A DNA stretch of 64,000 bases. It comes from Alphaproteobacteria bacterium UBA1301. GTDB taxonomy: Bacteria > Pseudomonadota > Alphaproteobacteria > Micropepsales > Micropepsaceae. Under the pieces are notes generated by a model, which was not told the origin of the DNA, searched no databases, and was given only the letters and a program-made list of their open reading frames with translations. Below are positions 18,700 to 26,498 of the stretch, piece by piece (position 1 is the first letter of the stretch; each line of letters begins with the position of its first letter). The position numbers and the translations under genes were made by a program. Where the stretch lies: the NCBI GenBank assembly GCA_002307725.1, contig DBUB01000018.1:243665-307664 (forward strand), in the 5' to 3' direction.

Positions 18700-19105
18700 A
18701 GACGCCTCCCGCCCGGCGCAACGTCGCTTCCATCCAAGCGGCGCAGCGGTCGATCTCGGGCTGTTCGCGCGCCTCTTCGATGCGCCGGATCGCATGGGCC
18801 GCCGTCGAGCGGTCACGGCCGAAGGCGAGCGCAATGTCGCCAAGGCTCATGTCGTACACCAGACGGCAAAGATACATCGCCATCTGGCGCGCGAAGGCGG
18901 AGCGGGCGTCACCGCGCCCCCCGGCACACAAGGCGGTGAGGTGGACCCCGGTCACCTCGGCCACCGCGATCTGAACCAGCAAAGCCCGCTGGCAGGCCAC
19001 CGAAACCTCCGGCATCTGAACCGCCGGTACCCACTTGCCTATTGCCATTGCCCCTGAGACCCCACTGAAGGTTTCCAAGCGCGAAGCAGTCCGCGCAAGG
19101 AACAT
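18692..19105 (-). CDS. DnaA domain IV-like helix-turn-helix protein
   Basis: 137 residues. The C-terminal half, DMSLGDIALAFGRDRSTAAHAIRRIEE, is the DNA-binding domain IV signature of DnaA, but there is no AAA+ ATPase domain. It could bind DnaA-box-like DNA without initiating replication, as a competitor or as a transcription factor; that is inference. TAGGATA precedes the ATG. It forms an overlapping pair with the DUF6456 gene. The upstream 200 bp are AT-rich. Confidence 0.8.
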   Translation of the reverse strand: MFLARTASRLETFSGVSGAMAIGKWVPAVQMPEVSVACQRALLVQIAVAEVTGVHLTALCAGGRGDARSAFARQMAMYLCRLVYDMSLGDIALAFGRDRSTAAHAIRRIEEAREQPEIDRCAAWMEATLRRAGGVYD

Positions 19106-19724
19106 TATCCTACATATTTGGCAGAGGGGGATAGATAAACAACTTAAAATGGTAACCGAAGGCGAAAATTGAAGCCATTACCTAGCGTTAGGTGACGAGA
19201 AATATTATTCCAAAGTGTGGGATAGACAGAAAAACAGCCTGAACAGCCACACCCCAAACACATTCTAAAAGTTGTATGACTGAGGTCTTATAATTTGGTG
19301 CCGCAACTAGGTTGCAGAGGCAAAATGACGGCCCGGCAGGCCTGCGCTCAAGAGAGCAAGACCGCCCGCGGCGAGGCGACGGCCAATTCAGCAGGGAGCT
19401 ATTTCAGCGTGTTCGGACGCGGCCCGACCAGCATTGAAAACACCGAGCGCGCTGCTCGCATCTTGCCGGGTGCCGAAGGCAAGCGGCTCACCTATCAACA
19501 GGTAAGCTGATCGACTAAAGACCGCCGCACCTTCCTGTAGGGAATAGACGACCTACGAAAGTTGCTAGCGCTTCATGGTTTTTTGACGCGGGTAAGCCGC
19601 AGGTTTCTGGGTTTAATCAGATATGCAGAATTCAGCACTAAAAATTGCCCGATTTGACACCTACATCGGGTTGTAACAATCTCCCTTCAGGGAAAATCGT
19701 TAATCTCTGGAGGGGCTGGCAGAG
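19106..19724. other. AT-richer gap without a secure gene
   Basis: About 620 bp of visibly lower GC than the neighbours. It holds a small palindrome (ACCTA, four bases, TAGGT at 19180-19193) and one GC-rich open frame at 19325-19510. That frame begins MTARQACAQESK and reads GPTSIENTERAARILPGAEG further on. The latter looks like a real protein fragment, but I do not recognise it. This gap probably marks the left edge of acquired DNA carrying the HEPN cassette. Confidence 0.5.
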
Positions 19725-20027
19725 ATGGACGTGTTTATGGACATGGAAGAAATCAAGGATGTCATCGGGGCGGTGTTATCACGTCGCTTCCCGAAGCTCC
19801 ATGTCTTGTCCATCAATCTTCGCAAAGCGGATTGCGATGACGGCAGGGACATGATCGATGTCTCTGTCGTTATTGAAGTAAAGCAGAAGCATGATTTTGA
19901 TCCTTCCAAAATTCCTCTCTGCATGAGCGACATTATTGATGAGCTCTCAGAAAAAGATGCGCCTTTCCCTGTTCTGTCGTTCATAGCGAAATCAGAATTG
20001 GGGAAGAAAAAACCTGAAGCCGCTTGA
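19725..20027 (+). CDS. Small partner protein of a HEPN cassette
   Basis: 100 residues, MDVFMDMEEIKDVIGAVLSR at the start, DVSVVIEVKQKHDFD in the middle and FPVLSFIAKSELGKKKPEAA at the end. The alternating beta/alpha pattern recalls a minimal nucleotidyltransferase-like fold, but the GSxxxGxxxxSDxD motif of MNT antitoxins is absent. GGAGGGG lies upstream of the ATG. It overlaps the HEPN gene by 14 bp if that gene starts at CTG, so the two form a translationally coupled pair. An antitoxin or sensor role is inference. Confidence 0.65.
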   Translation: MDVFMDMEEIKDVIGAVLSRRFPKLHVLSINLRKADCDDGRDMIDVSVVIEVKQKHDFDPSKIPLCMSDIIDELSEKDAPFPVLSFIAKSELGKKKPEAA

Positions 20028-20493
20028 CTTAATCGGAACAGCTGAGCGTCTGGTAGACGCATCGCACGCAAAGCCATCTCAGGCTGACTTAAGGCGCGCG
20101 ATAAGTACGGCCTATTATGCCATGTTTCATTGCATGGCGGCGTGCTGCGCAGATTCTGTTGTTGGTGGCCCGGGCTCCAAACGCAGCATCCCTGCGTGGC
20201 GACAAGTCTACAGGGCTTTGCAGCATGGGTATGCCTGCGATAAATGCAAAAATAGTGAGACAATAAAGAAGTTTCCGACCCCTATTCGATCATTTGCCGT
20301 GCATTTTGTTACGATGCAAACAAAACGCCACGAGGCGGATTACGATCCGCATGCCAAAAAACTCTATAAGTCCTCGGTGAAGAATGACATCGCCGCGACC
20401 AAGTCGGCCATTGAAATATTCGCGACGGCCAAACCGAAAGACAGGCGTGCATTCTCCGCTCTGGTTCTCTTGAAAGACCGCCCGTCCGGCTAA
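20014..20493 (+). CDS. HEPN-domain protein (apparent CTG start)
   Basis: 159 residues if read from CTG at 20014. The diagnostic segment is QADLRRAISTAYYAMFHCM, the first HEPN helix of toxin-like and nucleotidyltransferase-partner proteins. The frame is open back to a TAG at about 19983-19985, but upstream of residue 37 it contains no ATG, GTG or TTG. The only start that keeps this helix is CTG, with GGGGAAG 7 bases before it. An ATG start at 20122 would cut the domain. The middle has a CDKCKNS motif. HEPN proteins are commonly ribonucleases in defence or toxin-antitoxin systems. The canonical RX4-6H is not obvious. Confidence 0.65.
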   Translation: MKPLDLIGTAERLVDASHAKPSQADLRRAISTAYYAMFHCMAACCADSVVGGPGSKRSIPAWRQVYRALQHGYACDKCKNSETIKKFPTPIRSFAVHFVTMQTKRHEADYDPHAKKLYKSSVKNDIAATKSAIEIFATAKPKDRRAFSALVLLKDRPSG

Positions 20494-20807
20494 CGACACG
20501 ACGGCTGACTACCGTTCGTCCATTCCCTAATACACTTTTTTTTGCCCTTGCGCGGCTTGGCCGACTCGTCGTGCGGTTGCGGCAGCGTCGAGAGCATGCG
20601 CTTAGACAGCCGCGCGCGCTCTGAATCCGTGGCGAAGTTAGTGTGCCTTCACCGCACCCAGGATGTCGTCCGGCGCGACAAGGATTGCCAAAGGCCACCA
20701 CGGCCGGTGCCAATCCGGCCGTCAGGCGATTTTCACGGCCGCAGCTGCCGCTGGGATGCTTCTATCTGTAACTATTGCGCGGCGCTGCCGCCTGCTAGTC
20801 TCTGGCC
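20494..20807. other. Intergenic stretch with a possible gene remnant
   Basis: 314 bp. On the minus strand between about 20665 and 20545 the frame reads NFATDSERARLSKRMLSTLP followed by a lysine-rich tail, which resembles the C-terminus of a small protein but has no start codon before its internal methionine. An eight-T run at 20536-20543 may terminate the HEPN cassette. Nothing else is recognisable. Confidence 0.35.
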
Positions 20808-21146
20808 ATGAACCTGCGCCGCATCATCGCTCTGTCGATCGCCCTTATCGCCGCCGTCAGCCTCGCCGGCTGCGGCATTCTCTTGCCGTCGCAACGCGAC
20901 CGCGCCGCCAAAAACACGCCCGGCTTCAAGTCCGGCTATTCCGACGGCTGCGCCTCGGCGACCGTGCAGGACACCAACTATCGCGCCGATCAAGTGCGCG
21001 ATGAGAACCTCTACAAGACCGACAAGCATTACCGCTCCGGCTGGGCCAGCGGCTTCTACAACTGCCGCACCAATCTGGCTCATCCGGTGAGCACACCCAA
21101 CAGCGGTCCCATTCCGGACAACCAGCCGGGTGCCCATCCGTATTAG
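20808..21146 (+). CDS. Small lipoprotein
   Basis: 112 residues. MNLRRIIALSIALIAAVSLAGC is a lipoprotein signal peptide with lipobox LAGC and no aspartate at +2, so outer-membrane sorting is likely. The mature part contains two similar motifs, GFKSGYSDGCASA and HYRSGWASGFYNC, which look like a short internal repeat with conserved Gly, Ser and Cys. No family function is known to me. The next small membrane protein starts 21 bp downstream. Confidence 0.75.
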   Translation: MNLRRIIALSIALIAAVSLAGCGILLPSQRDRAAKNTPGFKSGYSDGCASATVQDTNYRADQVRDENLYKTDKHYRSGWASGFYNCRTNLAHPVSTPNSGPIPDNQPGAHPY

Positions 21147-21167
21147 AAGGATCGCGAGGAAGACACG

Positions 21168-21404
21168 ATGATCCGCAACACCATCGTCTTCCTGCTGCTG
21201 CTGTTCGGCGTATTCTTCACCGGGCTTTACCTCGCCTACGACGAAATCGATCCCTGCCACGCCTTGGCGGTGGAGAAAGCGCGCCACGCGCCGGTGCCGA
21301 CAGCGGTCGCCGAAGTGTGGTCCACAATCGCCACGGCGCGCATGAACCGCCTTGCCTGCACCAAGTCGCTCATCGTGTCCTGGCGGGACCGCATCGCCGA
21401 TTAA
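21168..21404 (+). CDS. Small exported or membrane-anchored protein
   Basis: 78 residues. MIRNTIVFLLLLFGVFFTGLY is a single hydrophobic N-terminal segment, then a short charged domain with two cysteines (DPCHALAVEKA and RLACTKSL). AAGGATCGCGAGG precedes the ATG. It probably forms an operon with the lipoprotein gene. Not recognised. Confidence 0.6.
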   Translation: MIRNTIVFLLLLFGVFFTGLYLAYDEIDPCHALAVEKARHAPVPTAVAEVWSTIATARMNRLACTKSLIVSWRDRIAD

Positions 21405-21479
21405 CGCCAGCGCGTTTGTGACAGCGCCTTTGTAACTATGCGTTAAACACTGTGAAGTTTCCACAATATGGCGCTGGCC

Positions 21480-21488
21480 TGTGGATAA
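21480..21488 (-). promoter_or_regulatory. Consensus DnaA box
   Basis: TGTGGATAA, the exact complement of TTATCCACA. Two weaker look-alikes flank it (GTTTCCACA at about 21456-21464, TGTGGACTG at 21491-21499). The AT-rich segment lies just upstream of a 40-codon open frame. A single perfect box with weak neighbours fits a DnaA-controlled promoter or titration site better than an origin. Confidence 0.4.
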
Positions 21489-21543
21489 ATTGTGGACTGT
21501 TTGTATGTTGCGTGTATTATCAGTCGCCTGTCACGAAACGCTG

Positions 21544-21666
21544 ATGGGGCAGACCATGATCGGATTGTATGTTACGGGCAGTCATGCCTTCGCCGACGGA
21601 ACGGTCCCGTATTTGCCGCGGCCCCGCTTCTGGCGCCGCCTGATGGACTGGTTCCTCGGTCGCTGA
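21544..21666 (+). CDS. Possible 40-residue basic protein
   Basis: MGQTMIGLYVTGSHAFADG then a C-terminus PRFWRRLMDWFLGR, an amphipathic basic/aromatic tail that could bind membrane. Ribosome site is weak for this ATG; a second ATG at 21556 follows GGGCAGACC. An in-frame GTG at 21481 would make 61 residues. Coding status is uncertain. Confidence 0.35.
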   Translation: MGQTMIGLYVTGSHAFADGTVPYLPRPRFWRRLMDWFLGR

Positions 21667-21678
21667 TTGCCGCGCCCG

Positions 21679-22671
21679 TCATTGCGGCCCGGCGTTTTCG
21701 AACACGGCCAAGTGAATGTCGCGCTTGGGGGCAAAATTGTCCTTCGAAAACTCGAAGGTGGTGGCGCCGGTCTTCTTCAACTCGCCGTCCCAGCACAGGC
21801 TGAGGATGTTGTCGGGTTTCAGCTTATCAAGGGTGAGGTGGAACTTGCCAATCGGTCCTTGCCAATTGCCGGCCGTGGCAAGGATGTAGCTGGTCTCAAA
21901 AGTGTTCATCAGCCGCGTGCCTTCGGACGGATTCTGGTTGGCGCCGGTGCGGGCCGCGAGGCTCGCCCAGGTGCGCGCGTCGATGCAGTAATTGAGATCG
22001 CCAAACAGGTCCTTGTCGGCGTGTTTGTGATACGCGGTGGTGAAGAACGACTGGCCGGTTACCGGCTGATAGGCGTGCTCGATCACCACCGTCTTTTTGG
22101 CCGGGAATTTCTGAGTCCAATAGAACTTCGTCTTCACGATCCATTGCGGATAGAATTCGTCGGCGCCGTCGCCTTGGGCGAGCCCGGCCGCGATCAACGC
22201 TTTCTTCTTCTCTTTGGGAAGTTTGCCGAGTTTCTCATAGCCGCCGTCGGTCACCGGATTGATCACCGCACCGGCCGCAACAAGCTGCGCCGTAACGTCT
22301 TTGCCCTTGGAAAAGGCGCGCTGCTCGACGGTCACCGCAACCGGCTTGCCGTCGATCACCGCCTTGAAGCCGATGAAGTTCTTGGAATCGCCGGTCACCG
22401 TGCCGATGGCGCTTTCGGCAAAATCCCAGGTCGCGATGTCGGGCAGCGGGAAGGCGACGATGGTCTCAACATCCTTCGCTGTCGGATTCTCGAAGGCAAA
22501 GCGGATGCGCACCGCATTGGGGCTGACGTAAAGGTCTTCGGCCGCCATACGCACCGGCGTCGATTTGGTGAAGACGATGCTGCCCGCACTCAGCATAGCC
22601 GAGCTGTCGTCAGCCTCAGCCAGTGTACCGATCACCACCGCAGCGGCCAGCGCCACGATCACGTACCGCAT
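21679..22671 (-). CDS. Secreted DUF4424 protein
   Basis: 330 residues from MRYVIVALAAAVVIGTLAEA, a signal peptide. GGGGAGG lies 9 bases before this ATG, which rules out the longer reading. The mature domain has features of DUF4424: AEDLYVSPNAVRIRFAFEN, TIVAFPLPDI and the C-terminal half with VIEHAYQPVTG. The family is exported and uncharacterised. It lies about 110 bp downstream of the MerR gene on the same strand. Confidence 0.75.
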   Translation of the reverse strand: MRYVIVALAAAVVIGTLAEADDSSAMLSAGSIVFTKSTPVRMAAEDLYVSPNAVRIRFAFENPTAKDVETIVAFPLPDIATWDFAESAIGTVTGDSKNFIGFKAVIDGKPVAVTVEQRAFSKGKDVTAQLVAAGAVINPVTDGGYEKLGKLPKEKKKALIAAGLAQGDGADEFYPQWIVKTKFYWTQKFPAKKTVVIEHAYQPVTGQSFFTTAYHKHADKDLFGDLNYCIDARTWASLAARTGANQNPSEGTRLMNTFETSYILATAGNWQGPIGKFHLTLDKLKPDNILSLCWDGELKKTGATTFEFSKDNFAPKRDIHLAVFENAGPQ

Positions 22672-22779
22672 GAAAAAAAAGCCTCCCCAGCCATGAGGAG
22701 AGTTTAGTCCTGCAAGCTGGGCGGGAAAAAGGCGAACGTCCGGACCGGCGAACGACACCGGCCCGGATCCGCCGTGCGA

Positions 22780-23202
22780 TTAAGCGGCGGCAACCGCTTC
22801 CGAGTCAGGCCCGGATTCCGCCGTCCCCGCGGCGGCGTCGGCCAGATGCTGATCGACTTCGACAATCGAGCGCTTCAGTTCGCTGATCGCAACATCGATC
22901 TCGACCTTCTGCTTCTCGAAAAGGGTGATGCGCTCTGCAAACTTCTTGCGCGCATGCTCAAGTTGATGGGTGTTGTTCTCCGGGTTGTACATCTCAAGGT
23001 AATCCCGGATCTCGGCCAGCGAAAATCCCAGTCGCCGGCCACGAAGAATGAGTATGATCCGCGCCCGGTCCTTTACCGAATAGATGCGAGTCTGACCGCG
23101 CCGTTCGGGCCCGATCAGGGCTTCATCCTCGTAGAAGCGCAACGTCCGCGCGGTGACCGAAAACTCCTTGGTGAGCTGTCGTATCGTAAAGGTTCTGTTC
23201 AT
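22780..23202 (-). CDS. MerR-family regulator, LiuR-like
   Basis: 140 residues from MNRTFTIRQL, chosen because GGGA lies 7 bases before that ATG. The winged helix reads ARTLRFYEDEALIGPERRG and is followed by LILRGRRLGFSLAEIRDYLE and a coiled-coil dimerisation helix of about 80-120. This wording is that of LiuR-type MerR regulators, which control branched-chain or fatty-acid catabolism and lack metal-binding cysteines. The remains of an acyl-CoA synthetase lie on its upstream side, which fits that role. Confidence 0.8.
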   Translation of the reverse strand: MNRTFTIRQLTKEFSVTARTLRFYEDEALIGPERRGQTRIYSVKDRARIILILRGRRLGFSLAEIRDYLEMYNPENNTHQLEHARKKFAERITLFEKQKVEIDVAISELKRSIVEVDQHLADAAAGTAESGPDSEAVAAA

Positions 23203-23510
23203 TTTGGTTCCCATCGCTCCATTTTGGTAGGCCCAGATGCGTTCGTCCCCCTCACGGCTCGCTGATTTCATCGTGCTGACTTCTCATCCGTTGGGGAACT
23301 CTACGTATCCCGCTCCAGTAGCGTCAAGACTATTCCATACTGTTTAGGTGTATTTTTATTCGTGGAAAAATAAGGCATTTCTAAATATATTATGCGCGTT
23401 GCAGTAGGATATTAAGTCCAGTTTAGAACCAATCTATTAAGTATTTCGGGCACTTACGGCGCCTTAAATGCCCCCTAATCTCATTATGGTGGCTGCGGCC
23501 CGCGCGGGCA

Positions 23511-23540
23511 GTGGCGCCGCTGACCGCCACGCGTTTTTTT
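23511..23540 (+). terminator. Intrinsic terminator-like hairpin
   Basis: Arms GTGGCG (23511-23516) and CGCCAC (23525-23530) followed by GCG and seven T (23534-23540). No plus-strand gene remains upstream, so it may be a relic of the decayed locus. Confidence 0.45.
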
Positions 23541-23629
23541 GTCCGGTGGCGCGGAATTGTGACCGGCGCGAGGGATCGCGTTGAAATCGCCAATCCCCCG
23601 AAGCCTCTGCCGTGTTCTTCAAATCCTGC

Positions 23630-23914
23630 CCGGCGACGCCGATGACACGAAACGCACGGCATCTGAAGCGGCCTGTGATCGGCGTTCCCCAGCCCCAATG
23701 GGACGAACGGCCGCTGCCGGTTGAGGGCCTCAGATCGGGTCAAGCCCCGGACAAAAGGGGTATACTTGCGGCTCTTTTGGGGAAGATTGCCAAGTGGTGA
23801 ACGCCGGACGGCATGGTGTTGGTGGATGCGATCCCGCATTCCGCAACGGGAAAGGTCCAGAAACTGGGCCTGCGCCAGCAGTGTGCCCGCTGTCATCTTT
23901 TAGATTGCCGTTAG
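23630..23914 (+). pseudogene. Decayed 3' end of an AMP-forming acyl-CoA synthetase
   Basis: Three pieces in two frames line up with the C-terminus of fatty-acyl-CoA ligases: TASEAA (to about 23674), then after a one-base shift VIGVPQPQWDERPLPV and ILAALLGKIAKW (ending at a TGA, 23798-23800, where the family has a second Trp), then TPDGMVLVDAIPHSATGKVQ to a TAG at 23912-23914. The ATGK lysine loop of the enzyme is still readable. Nothing of the first 400 or so residues is visible upstream. The remnant lies between the LiuR-like regulator and a DUF1499 gene. Confidence 0.8.
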
Positions 23915-23930
23915 CTGGACGGAGGCTGAC

Positions 23931-24716
23931 ATGAGTCATCAGCCGCTGTTGGCCAAGATCTCGTTCGGCACCTTCGTCGCCGGCGCGCTGGTGGCGCTCA
24001 CCGCCTGCACCGGAATGCGGCTTGGTATGTGGACCGTCGATACCGGCCTCAAGGTGCTGGTTCCGGGCCTCGCCATCGGCCTTACCGGACTGATCTTTGG
24101 GGCGGCGTGGGTCTGGCGCGCACTCGCCATGAACAACTCCATGAGCTGGCGGTTCGGTACCATCGGTCTGATCGGATCGGCGATTCTGATCGGCATTCCC
24201 GCCAACTACATCTGGCATGTTTATACTCTGCCGCCGATCCACGATGTCTCCACCGACATCGGCGACGCGCCGCAGTTCGTCGCCCTCCTCGCCGCGCGCG
24301 ACGGGGCGCCCAATCCGCCGAGCTATGACGGGCGGGTGGTCGTCACCTATGGCGGCGAAAAGCTGACGACGGCGCTGGCGCAGAAGAACACCTGGCAGGA
24401 CATCAAGCCGCTGGAGCGGCTGGCCGGAACCACTCCGCAGCACGAATTCGTCGGCAAATATTTCTGGCGGGCGCTGAATGTGGTCAACGGGCTGGGCTGG
24501 AAAGTGGTGGCCTTCGACCTCAAGAGCGGGCGCATCGAAGCGACGTCGACAACGCTGTGGTTCGGCGCCGTGTCGGATATCGTCATCCGCGTTAAACCAG
24601 CCGGCAAGATCGGCGTGCGCATCGACATCCGCGCCAAGAGCCGCACCGGCATTTCCGATGCCGGCCGCAATGCCGGACTGGTGCGCGATTTCCTGGCCCG
24701 CGAAGACGGGCACTAG
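23931..24716 (+). CDS. DUF1499 membrane protein
   Basis: 261 residues. Three membrane helices in residues of about 8-100, then the DUF1499 domain: LPPIHDVSTDIGDAPQFV, a middle with GWKVVAFDLKSGRIEATST, and DIVIRVKPAG followed by SRTGISDAGRNAGLVRDF. The family occurs widely in alphaproteobacteria as an uncharacterised envelope protein. ATG has a GGAGG site 6-10 bases upstream. Confidence 0.85.
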   Translation: MSHQPLLAKISFGTFVAGALVALTACTGMRLGMWTVDTGLKVLVPGLAIGLTGLIFGAAWVWRALAMNNSMSWRFGTIGLIGSAILIGIPANYIWHVYTLPPIHDVSTDIGDAPQFVALLAARDGAPNPPSYDGRVVVTYGGEKLTTALAQKNTWQDIKPLERLAGTTPQHEFVGKYFWRALNVVNGLGWKVVAFDLKSGRIEATSTTLWFGAVSDIVIRVKPAGKIGVRIDIRAKSRTGISDAGRNAGLVRDFLAREDGH

Positions 24717-24729
24717 GCCTGCTCGGCAA

Positions 24730-25023
24730 CTACTCCATGCGGCAGAGCGGTAGATCACCCCGGACCGCCACAGTGCGGAAGCCCCGGTACTGCTTGTGCA
24801 GGATCATCACCACCGCAAACACGCTCCAGATCAAGCTGACGCCGAAGCCGCCCAACTGGGCGTAAAGCTTGATCTGGTCCATCGGGGCAAACTGCGTCGC
24901 CGCGCCGACCAAGCCGAGCACAAAGCCAAGCACAAAGCTGATGGCAAAGCTGCCGACAACGAAGCGCCAGATGAAGCACCACCAGATGCGTAGGATTTCG
25001 CCGGTCGTGAATTCTTCACGCAT
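24730..25023 (-). CDS. Small membrane protein, two helices
   Basis: 97 residues from MREEFTTGEILRIWWC, with GGGGGGA just upstream. Two hydrophobic segments, FVVGSFAISFVLGFVLGLVG and GGFGVSLIWSVFAVVMIL, with a short cytosolic tail. Not recognised. It is convergent with the DUF1499 gene. Confidence 0.65.
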   Translation of the reverse strand: MREEFTTGEILRIWWCFIWRFVVGSFAISFVLGFVLGLVGAATQFAPMDQIKLYAQLGGFGVSLIWSVFAVVMILHKQYRGFRTVAVRGDLPLCRME

Positions 25024-25150
25024 GATTCCCCCCGCCCCTTTCAACCCCGCCGTGAGTTTACGCAGTGGCTTTGCACTTCGGCAAGGCGGGGATTAAGCAT
25101 CGGGTCACTATTTTCCAACGCCGACACAAGAACGCGCCTAAAGTGAACGG

Positions 25151-25750
25151 ATGGAGGAGACCCATCCCTCACACGGGCCAAGCTTGCGGCCGTGGGCGCT
25201 GTGCGTTGCGGTGATGATCGGACCGTCGCTGCTGGTATGGACGGTGCGGCTCAGCGCCCTGTTTGCCGCTTGCGCACCTGGACCAGGTCTCTGCCACAAC
25301 GTGCCGCTGGGGGCCGGCTTACGCGATTCACTTAATCTTGCCTGGGTTGTGTCGACCAGCTCGCTGCTCTTGGTCGGGCTGTCGCTGGCCGCGACGTTGT
25401 TTGCCTTCCGCGCCTGCCGCCCACTCACCGGCACGCTGTCGTTGCTGGCGCTGCCGATCCTGACGCCGATGCTGCCGATCCTGGCGGTGCTATCGGCGCG
25501 CTATAACGGCTGCGCGGTCTCGCCCGACGGCATCGGCAGTTGCGAATTGTGGGGCGCCGCGATGGGCATGGCCTTCCACAACGCCGCCATCGCCCGCGAC
25601 ACGGTTTTCGGCATCGTGCCCTATACCTTCGCCCTCACCGTGATGCTGGGCGTGCTCGGCTTCTTCTTCGCGCGGCCGAAAGCGCCGCCCCAGTCGCATC
25701 CGATGGCCAAGATGCGCCACAGCCTCGGCGAAGACGACCGGCTCGAATAG
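25151..25750 (+). CDS. Hypothetical polytopic membrane protein
   Basis: 199 residues with four or five hydrophobic segments and a short charged tail (KMRHSLGEDDRLE). Four cysteines sit near membrane borders (ALFAACAPGPGLCHN, NGCAV, GSCEL), so a disulfide in a periplasmic loop is plausible. No family recognised. Its 3' end faces the 3' end of the DUF4870-like gene. Confidence 0.6.
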   Translation: MEETHPSHGPSLRPWALCVAVMIGPSLLVWTVRLSALFAACAPGPGLCHNVPLGAGLRDSLNLAWVVSTSSLLLVGLSLAATLFAFRACRPLTGTLSLLALPILTPMLPILAVLSARYNGCAVSPDGIGSCELWGAAMGMAFHNAAIARDTVFGIVPYTFALTVMLGVLGFFFARPKAPPQSHPMAKMRHSLGEDDRLE

Positions 25751-25759
25751 CTTTCAGGT

Positions 25760-26098
25760 TCAGTACGGCCTTGAATCGATTGCATGCACCAGGCCGCGGA
25801 TGGTCCGGTACAGGAACCAAATCGCCAGAATGCCAAGCAAGAGAAAACCGATGCCGACGATGCAAAGGATGGCGGCGGCGATCCCGCACACCAACGCAAT
25901 CCAGAACGTCGAGATGACATTCTCGAAATGCGATTCCCACACCGTGCCGCGAGCCTCATCGCGCTGGACATACGCCAGGATCACACCGGCGACGGTCGCC
26001 AAGTGAAAGGTCGGCCAACCCACCAGAAACAGAACATACGTCACAATCGCCATGGTGCGGCTGGAACCGGTATCGGCGGTTTGTAGTGTGTCGTTCAC
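25760..26098 (-). CDS. DUF4870-like membrane protein
   Basis: 112 residues from a GTG start (VNDTLQTADTG) that follows AGGAGGGATGCCCC; the strong ribosome site decides for GTG over distant upstream starts. Membrane segments and the motif VILAYVQRDEARGTVWESHFE followed by a second helix pair and LYRTIRGLVHAID are those of the DUF4870/TIC20-like family of small membrane proteins. Function unknown. Confidence 0.75.
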   Translation of the reverse strand: MNDTLQTADTGSSRTMAIVTYVLFLVGWPTFHLATVAGVILAYVQRDEARGTVWESHFENVISTFWIALVCGIAAAILCIVGIGFLLLGILAIWFLYRTIRGLVHAIDSRPY

Positions 26099-26285
26099 GG
26101 GGCATCCCTCCTGACGCTCGTGTAACACATGGGGGTGACCCTGCGTTTTTTCAACTCCGTTGCAACAAGGGGAAACATCACGCGACGAACCCTTCGAAAT
26201 TGTCATGCAAAGTGAGGGACTTCGACCTTGTTCTGTCGTGCTTGAGGCCCATATCTGGAGTGGGGGAACCACGTAGGATGGACCC

Positions 26286-26480
26286 ATGCCGAACTATGAT
26301 ATCCGCTATCTCGACGAAGACGGTAGCGTGAAAGCCAAGATCGCTTACGAATGCGCCAATGACATTCAGGCAAAAGTTCTGGCCCACGCGATGAAGACCG
26401 CCGGTGCCAAACGCATCGAAGTGTGGGACGGCCCGACGCTGGTGTACGAGCGCCCGGAACGCTACGCGCGCGCCAGCTAA
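26286..26480 (+). CDS. Small hypothetical protein
   Basis: 64 residues, MPNYDIRYLDEDGSVKAKIA at the start, then VLAHAMKTAGAKRIEVWDG. The beta-alpha-beta pattern and WDGPTLVYERP ending are common in short rhizobial proteins of the DUF6894-like type, but the match is uncertain. AGGATGG precedes the ATG. Divergent from the DUF4870-like gene. Confidence 0.55.
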   Translation: MPNYDIRYLDEDGSVKAKIAYECANDIQAKVLAHAMKTAGAKRIEVWDGPTLVYERPERYARAS

Positions 26481-26498
26481 TTTATTTCGGCACTAGCG

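Noticed and set aside
21440..21500. DnaA boxes considered as the chromosomal origin
   Set aside because: Only one perfect box, no origin-typical neighbours and no AT-rich unwinding element of convincing size.
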